64,000 nucleotides of DNA from Limnanthes douglasii subsp. nivea (taxonomy: Eukaryota; Streptophyta; Magnoliopsida; Brassicales; Limnanthaceae), in assembly GCA_036936605.1 (NCBI GenBank), contig JAUPFV010000005.1:61090742-61154741 (forward strand), given 5' to 3'. The stretch's first letter is position 1. Each line of letters opens with the position of its first letter. The notes beneath the pieces were generated by a model. The model saw only the letters and a program-made list of their open reading frames with translations. It did no database searches and was not told the DNA's origin. The translations under genes were made by a program, and so were the position numbers. This document shows positions 55,857-64,000 of this stretch, in pieces.

Positions 55857-57817
55857 TCTTTAGTTATCATCAAAGGTGATTGAAGTTTCTATCTCTGGTT
55901 AAGCTTTCTCTGAATGAAATCTCTTCTCTGAACTCAAAATATTCTACCAAACTTAACTTTGTCATAAAAAAAAAAGTTGAAATAGAGAAGCGAAGAGGCC
56001 AGCTAGCTAAATGAGTAGATTTTATATTTTCGAAGGAGTACCAAACGCGTCACATGCGCCTAAATTTTGGTCAGAGAATTGGACTTTTCTCTCTATAAAT
56101 TGTTCCTGAGCCTAAACTCAAAATATTGTAATACTCAACTTCTTAATATAAATTTACTTTGGTTTATATATAATGGGTTTTATCAAATATTTATTATAAA
56201 ATATTAATAAATATTTTATTTTATATTTTAAGTAAATGTTTTATTATATCGATATCTGTAATTTTAATATTTTTTAAAAATAAAATAAAAGATATCCAAA
56301 AATAACTTATTAAATACTTTGTTAATGGAAAAAATCATACATAAATTAAAATATAAAATATAGTTAATATAAAAAAATCAAAAATGTGCTTATTCTTTTT
56401 ACAATCAAATTTGGTTTAATTTTTAAGATTTCGTGTTTTCCAAAAGTTGTTATTCTAAATCTCAATTGTGAAATAATGTATACATAATTTTTTATTTTGT
56501 CTTTTTTAATACATACAAAATTTAATGTTTTTAAGAAAATCTTAAACGAAAACCGATATTTTAGGTTGGAGGTATATTATTATTATTTGGCGTAAACAAA
56601 GTTTTAAACTATATATGTAAATAATTTTAACCATAAAATCGACTGAAATTGGATCAAAACATGTTAGACTTACCAAAATACTAGCGTAAAAGGATGATGA
56701 TATTCGCCAGGCACGAATGAATTCCATCATGATATTCATCAGGACGGAGTAGATGACAAACTTCTTCAAAGTCAAGGCAAATTATTTCATTAAATTTATT
56801 TATAATTAAGCTGCAAAACATTGTACAATTCAGTTACTAAACATAATCTAATGTAGTTTCAAAATATAATATATTTAAGTTTCACAATTTTAAATTATGA
56901 AACATGACATATTATAATTTTTGAAATTTAATTTTTTTGAAAAATAGTATATATACTAAACATATAAGTTGTGAAAGGTTAACCCAACTAAACTTGTAAA
57001 ATTAATTATGTACGGTATGATAATTGAAGATAAATTTTATGTAATTTCAACATGTTTGTGTGTTGGAGCTAATTTTGTTGTTATTGTTTTTATAGATGGG
57101 ACAACTAGGTAGTTTTATTATTATAAACATGTTTATGTTAGGTAGTAGTCTCTCACCACTATTTTAACCTCAAGTTTTTATTTCGTTCTATCTTATTTAA
57201 TAAGAAAAACTAAAGTAACTTTTTACTAATTACCCATATATGTATTTTTTATTGATTAATTTTTTTACCCAAAAAGTTAAAATAATATATTATCCAAAAT
57301 ATACTATATTATATATTTATAGAACTGTTTGTAGCATTTTTATATACATTGTGGGATAAGTAACTCACGTATATATATACCAAATGTTTATCGGTTTTAT
57401 CAGTTTGGTTCTTGGTTTTGAATCGGTTATGTCGGTTTATCATTTTTATCAGTTCGGTTCTTTACTGGTTTTACTATTCCGGTTCCTTTTCGATCTTAGT
57501 TTTTAAAATAAAATCGTGAATCAGATCGTTAAAGTGGTCCTTACCGGTTCGGTTCCGGTCTGGTTCTCGGTTCTCGGAAACCATTAACAACCCTAACAAT
57601 GTTAAGAAACAAGGTCATTTTTTATTAGATAGATTAGTTATTTTCTAGTTTCAATATAAGACTTACCAAGTAAAGAGATGCGATGTAATATTAAAGTTAT
57701 ATATTAAACTAATATATATTAGTACATTTTGATTTTGGATAATATAATCTTATTTTATAACTTCAAAATTTTATAGATGTTAGACTTACACAACATTATA
57801 TTATAATATTCTTAGAG
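55857..57817. other. AT-rich stretch, no gene recognised
   Basis: A TATA-like CTCTATAAATTG occurs near 56090 with no ORF after it. 57370-57600 has repeated CGGTT / TTCGGTTC words and ends CCATTAACAACCCTAAC, which looks like one end of another hAT-like non-autonomous element; I did not find its partner. The rest is A/T-rich. Confidence 0.4.
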
Positions 57818-58127
57818 TGAATTTTAGGAGTACTGAAATTTTAAGTCACAATTAATGTAGAGCTCTTATTACGTGGTTTTACTATGTTAGAAACTTAGAA
57901 TATTATGAAATTACAACAAACTTTAGAGATTTTTATTATCTCTTACCTAATGGATTTAAGGTGATATGTATGAGGTAGTTTATTTTGAGAAATAAAATAT
58001 GAGTCTTATTCTATCATGCAAAAGAAAAATTTAGACCTGAAAGCCTTAGTGTGTAGCTCGAAACTAAGCGTGAAGCTCGTTGGAGTGATTATAATCCTAC
58101 ATATCTATTTATTACTATCCTACATCA
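57818..58127 (+). repeat. 5' LTR of element J
   Basis: About 310 bp. It aligns with the right copy through GGAGCTCTTATTACGT, TTAGAAACTTAGA, AAGGTGATATGTAT, AAGCTCGTTGGAG and CCTACATCA. The primer site follows four bases later. Confidence 0.78.
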
Positions 58128-58218
58128 CTTTTGGTATCACAACTTAAATAACTAGATATATGTCTGTAATTTCGTTACATAACAAAAAAATAGTTAGTCT
58201 AGATGTGTACAACATTCG

Positions 58219-59600
58219 ATGCCCGATATACAACGCTGGAAACCCAAAATAGAGATTATGAAAGCAGTGTGGGAGGTACAAAGGTACTGCAAGCTAGGAG
58301 AAATATCTGTAGGGATAATCCATGAAAGCAATGTGCAATATATGAAGGAAAAAATATTAAAATCAGTGAAGGTAGACGTCCCTTGTTTCGATGGAAAACC
58401 GAACCCCAAAGATTTTCTTGACTGGCTATCCGACATGGATTATCTTTTTGAATGGTATGAGATATCCCACGCTCGACAGGTCAGATTAAAAAAATGAAGT
58501 TGGTGGAACAAGTAAAATTGTCTTGGACTAATCTTGAAATAGAGCACGAGAAGCGGAGATTCTTCTATGGGATAATATGAAAGACAAACTTAGGGGAAAA
58601 CATGTTCCTTTGTCTTAACAACAACAGTTTCTTGATCAATGATAGATGTTTTGTCAGGATATTTTTCCGGTTGTAGAGTATATTTCTCAATTATGAATTA
58701 ATGTTGAGATGTAATGTTATTGAAATTCATTTAATCTTTCTTGTTTTTGTACAGGGGCTCTGTCAATAAACCCGAAAATAACGGATAACTCATACCATTG
58801 AGACACTGGACTGAGCCTACCAACTGGTACAAAAATTGGAGCGATATTATGTGCGGGGATTCTCAAGCCTCGTCCTCCAAGGTAAAATTTGCACCTAAAT
58901 TTATCAGTATTGGGTACACCTATAGGAATCAAGGAAAGGGAAAAACTAATTAGCATAACTCGAAAACAACTCACCAATGCTTTAACTATCAAAGCTTCGA
59001 CCATTTTGTTGCATCCTTCGAAAGAAGCATCTCGAAAGGTGTTAGCGACCATCATCAACAGAGTGAGAAATGTAGATAATTATGAAGATTAAATTTATGA
59101 ACCATATTTGGATTTGAGTGATCTAGAACTCAACGAGGAAGTGAATTTACACCCTAGTCTGGGAGTGGTGAGATGAATGTTAGTCCAACCTATAACTATA
59201 GTGATTGGCGCATATCGTCAATTTTATTTACCTCTGTTAAAACTGGTGATCATAATTACAAGTTGATTATTGATAATGGGATTTCTTAGAATATTTTGTA
59301 GCAGCTCGTATGGTAGCTCATCTTGGTCTACTTTCGATTTCCCATCCCCTAACCATATAAGGAGGTGTAGATCGAAACCTCGGCTATCCTTATTACTCAT
59401 CAGTTCAAGGTACCTATCGAGTTCTTATCTTACACATACGATGTTTGGTGCGATGTGGTATCCATGAATGCAGGTCACATCCTTCTAAAAAAGTTATATA
59501 TTTTGATCAAGATGTAATGTTTTTAGGTTGATCCAACACATGTTCATTTATTCACGATGGTAAGAAGATCACGCTAAAACTTATCTAACCAAAACCAAAG
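58219..59600 (+). pseudogene. gag and protease remnant of element J
   Basis: A gag frame opens at 58219 and includes VKVDVPCFDGKPNPKDFLDW and LSDMDYLFEWYEISHARQVR, the gypsy retrotransposon gag start. It runs into a stop at 58496, and the core continues in other frames to about 58720. Protease is visible at 59210-59600: TGDHNYKLIIDNGIS, then YTYDVWCDVVSMNAGHILL and FIHDGKKITLKLI. The usual IIDSGS is IIDNGI, so the catalytic motif is lost. Frameshifts and stops are frequent. Confidence 0.8.
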
Positions 59601-59779
59601 AAAATATCAAGTATCAAAGAATGAAATAAGAAATTGTTACAAATGCCTCTTTGTATTGTTGATTCAATAAGAGCTTTACAGCAGGGCAAAGACTGTCCTA
59701 TCATGTTTCTCCTGATGGCAAAAGATATTGTAGTTTTGTTATATGATGTACCATTAGAAGTAAAAATTATCATGACATA

Positions 59780-60100
59780 AAATATTGAATTGTTCACACA
59801 TAAGAATGACAAAAACATTGAGAATATGCATCGACGACAAAGCCATCAACAAGAGCACTATGAAGTCCTAATTCATATCCATCAACTTGCCATTTATTAG
59901 ATATGATGACACGAGTTATAATATTCTTAAAGGATGATCATAAAAGTGGATACCAAATATTTTTTATCATGTAGAATAATGTACCCAATCCAGAGATTTG
60001 AATAGACAGCAAAAGAGAAGTTACAATGTGGTTTTGACCTTCACATTTTTCAACTATATTTCAGTTTTATCTCGTCGGAGTGGAGATTTTCTCAATATTG
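59780..60100 (+). pseudogene. RT scrap of element J
   Basis: RMCIDDKAINKSTMKS (about 59828) resembles RMCVDSRAINKIT of gypsy RT, and KSGYQIFF follows near 59940. The region ends at FSILENDAEQRS near the 3' LTR, so the catalytic motif is deleted. AGCCATAGGGCTTAATAAC precedes the LTR. Confidence 0.6.
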
Positions 60101-60148
60101 GAGAATGATGCAGAACAGAGAAGCCATAGGGCTTAATAACTACTCTTT

Positions 60149-60478
60149 GTGGGAATTTTAAGAGTATTGAAATTTTAAAAGTCAAAATTAATTTGGAGCT
60201 CTTATTACGTATTTTTCATAAGTTAGAAACTTAGAGGATTTTAAAATTACAGTAAACCTTAGAGATTCTTGTTATCTCCTATATAAGGGATCTAAGGTGA
60301 TATGTATCATGCAGTTTATTTTTAGTAATAAAAGATTAGTCTCATTCTATCATGTGAAAGGATAATTTAGTCCTAAATTCCTTGAGCGTAAAACTCTAAA
60401 CTAGGTGCAAAGCCTTGAGCGCAAAGCTCGTTGGAGGGATTCCAACCCTGTCTATCTATCTATTACTGTCCTATATCA
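60149..60478 (+). repeat. 3' LTR of element J
   Basis: 330 bp, TGTGGGAATTTTAAGAG to GTCCTATATCA. It has an extra GCAAAGCCTTGAGC unit compared with the left copy. Confidence 0.78.
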
Positions 60479-61129
60479 GTTGTATCTTTATATCTTAAAC
60501 TAATATAACTATTAAGTACATGGGTTTGGGATAACACAATGCTATTTTATAATTGGAAATTGTTTTAGAATTTGGAGTTGCAAAACACATTATATTAAAC
60601 TTACAAAACGTAGAACATAACATTATATATTCCTGCAAAATGTAAAATTTTCATAACACGATATGTTTCAGTTGTGAAACGTATAAATATTTTTTAGTAT
60701 AAAATGTTAATTTGTTAGTAATGGTATATTAAACTTGCAAATTATTTAAAATTTTATTTTTATAAAATAATATATTCCAAAATATGGTATATTAAACGTG
60801 TAAAACATAACTTTTTATATTCCAAAATGCTAAGTTATGAAATATTTTATATTAAACGTGCAAAACACAAATTAGAATAATTTTCATAATATAATGTATT
60901 TTGAGTTCCCGAATATTTTTTAACATATATATTATTTGGCCCAAGCTCCAAAGGATTTAGGCCTACTGTTCCCAAACTCAAATTACAAATTTGTAACTTA
61001 AGAGTTAATAAAATACATAATTTTTGAGAAAAAAAAAAGATACATACATAAGTATATTATACCAAGTTGAGATCATAAAGTCTCAGACATTAGAAGCGAA
61101 TATAAGCTTATTGGGATACACTGTCATTT
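60479..61129. other. AT-rich stretch, no gene recognised
   Basis: Contains several TATTAAAC[GT]TGCAAA phrases (60719, 60792, 60849) repeated at irregular spacing. No coding motif was seen. Confidence 0.4.
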
Positions 61130-61790
61130 GGGAGACTTGTTAACTTTTTTACCAATTTTAGTGTGAAGGCACTCATTACAGAGGTGTTTAAAGAGAGGTG
61201 GTATTCTGAGACCAATGTATTTCAATTCTGATATAGTGAAATGACCATTATGTTAGATTCTTTACACATTATTACCAAGTTGAAGATCATTGATCATATT
61301 ATGAATGTTTCGAAAAGAATTCCTAATATTGAGTTTCATACTCAGGTTAATAATCTATTGGGTATCAAGTACAAAGAGTTATGCGAGGATATCAAAAAAT
61401 CAAATATGTAAGTTAGAATTAATTTGAATTATATTTATATTAAGTTTAGTATCCTTATATATTATATACGGAACCCCGACCTTACCAACAGCGATGTAAT
61501 CTATTTGATGCATGTATATTTATTTTACTTGTTTAAAGACACTTTATTTTCTGACAAAAGAAACATGTACGTAAACCTACATATGTGTATCCTCTCGAAG
61601 AAATTTATGGTTTGGATCGTATATATCTGTGTTTACGTATCAGTCATGATTTACCATTATTTTCGTGAAGCTTTTTAGCACGTAACAAATATTATGTGTG
61701 GCTTTTTAGCAATGCTAGATATATGGATTATCGATCACTTCACAATTTTATATTCTGCTATATGTGTAGAGTACACGTGTGAGATATCAT
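61130..61790 (+). pseudogene. Plant-mobile-domain (MAIN-like) protein fragment
   Basis: Similarity to the plant mobile domain is visible in order. First, ALITEVFKERWYSETNVFQF near 61160, followed by a stop and MTIMLDSLHIITKLKII (intact relatives: ...ERW...TNTFH...GEMTITLDDV). Then LLGIKYKELCEDIKKSN (61345), IYLMHVYLFYLFKDTLFSDK (61500), and MCGFLAMLDIWIIDHFTIL (61694), matching the 'GG.L.LLQ.WAWERF' motif. AATATGTAAGT at 61405 may be an intron donor. The domain occurs in host proteins of the MAIN family and inside transposons, and I cannot tell which this came from. Stops make it inactive. Confidence 0.6.
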
Positions 61791-61924
61791 TAATGGCGAA
61801 GTTGGATATGTTCCACATCAATTCTGACACTAAGAAAAAAACCAACTTGAAGATTATGCTGAGCTACGTAGACGACTTTAGCATAAGTTGCATTATTTAT
61901 TTGTTTATTTTTGTAAAAGTAAGA

Positions 61925-61926
<2 letters not shown>

Positions 61927-61990
<64 letters not shown>
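61927..61990. repeat. (AT)n microsatellite
   Basis: About 32 uninterrupted AT units. It creates a spurious YIYIYI tail in one reading frame. Confidence 0.97.
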
Positions 61991-61992
<2 letters not shown>

Positions 61993-64000
61993 CTAAGATT
62001 ATTCAACTATAAAAATTGAAAAAATAAATTTACAAAATTAGGGGAAACTATACGCTAAATAAGACGTATAGGAATATTGCAAGCTTAGAAGATCATACTT
62101 TCGAAAATAATAAGAATTATATTTTCAAAAAATATGACAAACAAAAAATTGTGAAATTTGAAAAAATAAATATTTGAAATTAGAGGAAATATATTTGCAC
62201 AATAAAACTGGTAAGAATATTGTAAAATTAGATAAATTTAATTGAATTTTTTTTTATAAAATTAGGATTTAAAAAATATTGTAAAATTAAATAAACATAT
62301 TTTACGGAATTAGAAGACATTAATTTAATAAAATTTAATTATCATAAAATTATAAAATTTGAAGAATATTATTTTCTGAATTGTAGGAACATACCTGAAA
62401 CCAGGTTTATAAATATATTACAAAATAAAATTAATGTGCTTTATGAAATCAAAAAAATAAAATTATAAATTTATAATTAAATTATTAACAACAAGGAGTT
62501 TGAGAAATTGGAAGACACTAATTTATAAAATTAATATTATAAAAAAATTACGAAACAAAAAGAAAGGAAGTTGCAAAAACTCTGTTATCTTATTTTAATT
62601 AAATAAAATGATTTATTCATTGAGTTTAATGGGATTTCAAGTTATGTTCTAACCGTATTTAGTCATTCGTAATAATTTTAACTTTTTTATAATATAGTAT
62701 GGTATTCTGGAAATATAGACGGAATAAAACATGTGCACACATATTATCTAAAACGATTAATTTGCCACTTGGGACACGTACAATGCATTACTAAAGTTTA
62801 TTTGCGGAAAAAACGCCCAAAAATCAAATGAAAACCGATGATAGTTATGTATGAGTGGAGCGATAAAATTTGGATAGTATGACATTTTTGTATCTTCCTA
62901 TATGAGCATAAGATCTCTATAGTTTTTGACATGGTAGACCCTTTCACTCCAGATTATGTTAACTGGATACACGAAATATTTTTAACATGCATTGTAGACA
63001 TAAATTCGTATCCTACAAAAATATTGAACAAACAACGGCACACAAGTTGAGTGATGAGGTAAAACCCTAGTCAAACACAAAGATCAACTAGAGTTGAAAA
63101 ATCAGAGATTAAAGGAAAAAATAGTATAATCATATTTATCTATCCACAATCGTTCCCCTTATACATATAGTTTAACTCTTATTTATAGTAGTTATCAGAG
63201 ACATTTCGTTATCTCTTTATTTATTTTTATCTGGTTACATAGACCTTTCTCTCTCTCCTTATTTATCTTTGTTCATTACGCAGACCTTTTGTTTTCTCCT
63301 TATATATCTTTGTTACTTATAAATTCTAAATAATAAATTTATAATATCAAATTTAATTAGATCACAAATACACGTAGTTATAAATATACATTAATATTAT
63401 CAAGATATTATATGCAAAATATAGCTTTATCAAGAGTCCATCATATTCATTGATTCAGAGTTTAATGGTACTTAAGGACTATACCATAGTCCAATATAAT
63501 ATCTGGATAATGCAATATCCATTTATCGTTTTTGTCAAGACGTATTCTATCATGCCAAAGTAACTTATCCAGCCTTGTCGGTTAAACTAGTAAAAGTCTT
63601 AAGACTTTGTTATTTTGATTTTCCTAGCTGAACTACTATCACACGTGTCTCAGACTTGGTTCATACTTAACAGTTTCTGCCTCATTAAAACCATTTTTCG
63701 GTTATCAAATTTAATTTGTTAAGTTATTTTATTATATATTCAAACTTATTAAACATGTAATTTTATTAATGTTTTATTTTATTGTATTCCACATTTTTTT
63801 TCTTATTGTATTTCAAGTTAAAAAATATTATTTTTCTAATGTTTTAGAGTTATTGTTTAATTGAACATATTATTTATAAATCTATTTACAAAATACGATT
63901 GGAATCAAATTTCACATGTTAACAAAATAATTTCTATTACATACGTATAAGCTTTTAACATATAGATTTAGTGAATACAAGTGTATATAGTCTAACATAG
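61991..64000. other. AT-rich stretch with a possible copia-type LTR
   Basis: No coding motif was seen. On the minus strand, 63700 to about 63050 could be a copia-type LTR: GGTTTTAATGAGGCAG at its start (63690), then a TATA-like CTATAAATAAGAG near 63185. No partner LTR or duplication was found, so this is only a suggestion. Confidence 0.3.

Larger units (their letters stand above)
57818..60478 (+). mobile_element. Decayed Ty3/gypsy element J, plus strand
   Basis: LTRs at about 57818-58127 and 60149-60478. Primer site TGGTATCA (58132), tRNA-iMet type. Internal order: gag, protease, then a scrap of RT. RNase H and integrase are missing. No target duplication is clear, partly because the left end is uncertain by a few bases. 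Confidence 0.75.

Noticed and set aside
56085..56110. TATA-like CTCTATAAATTG, possible host-gene promoter
   Set aside because: No ORF or splice pattern follows within several hundred bases.
61694..61996. A 100-codon frame ending in YIYIYI
   Set aside because: The tail is an (AT)n microsatellite. Only the first part overlaps the mobile-domain similarity.

Overview
This is a repeat-dense, AT-rich stretch of a flowering-plant nuclear genome, probably a eudicot. The evidence is Tat-lineage Ty3/gypsy retrotransposons (with a second RNase H and an extra antisense ORF), Ty1/copia remnants, L1-type LINE remnants, a hAT-type non-autonomous transposon, a plant-mobile-domain pseudogene and a nuclear-type tRNA-Ala. 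I see no intact host protein-coding gene. The species cannot be told from this window.

Layout. 1-1455: 5' end of a minus-strand Tat-type element (open gag, primer site, LTR). About 1480-8319: a plus-strand chimeric Tat-type element (LTR fragment, decayed RNase H/integrase, 87-bp tandem repeats, antisense ORF, 3' LTR). 8325-10068 and 20511-20786: two parts of one decayed minus-strand copia element, split by Tat-type element D (10074-20505, target duplication AGGAT). 20792-28931: element E, a decayed minus-strand Tat relative. 31416-33690: element F, a small gypsy derivative with a tRNA-iMet-type primer site. 33867-47940: a plus-strand LINE split by the youngest element, C (34675-45192, duplication AGATG), and by a solo LTR (47411-47823). 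50915-51755: another LINE 3' end. 52247-53489: a hAT-type element (duplication ACCTTAAC) carrying a tRNA-Ala(UGC) sequence. 53566-55851: an internally deleted copia element (duplication TTACC). 57818-60478: a decayed gypsy element. 61130-61790: a plant-mobile-domain pseudogene. The rest is AT-rich sequence in which I recognise no gene.

Elements C, D, E and B share one plan. On the sense strand, gag-protease is followed by RT, RNase H, second RNase H and integrase. Between integrase and the 3' LTR an antisense ORF reads back toward pol from its own TATA box. In C, D and B it has a GT-AG intron at the same place. In C, D and E, gag-protease and RT are in one frame separated by a TAG at the same position, followed by CAG-TTT, CAT-TTA or CAG-TTA, which suggests stop-codon readthrough. 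Short dyads lie between the convergent pol and antisense genes. The most notable observations are the conserved TAG, the spliced antisense gene, the tRNA-Ala inside the hAT element, and an otherwise well-preserved element (C) whose RT active site reads YIDE instead of YIDD. All coordinates and alignments were made by eye.
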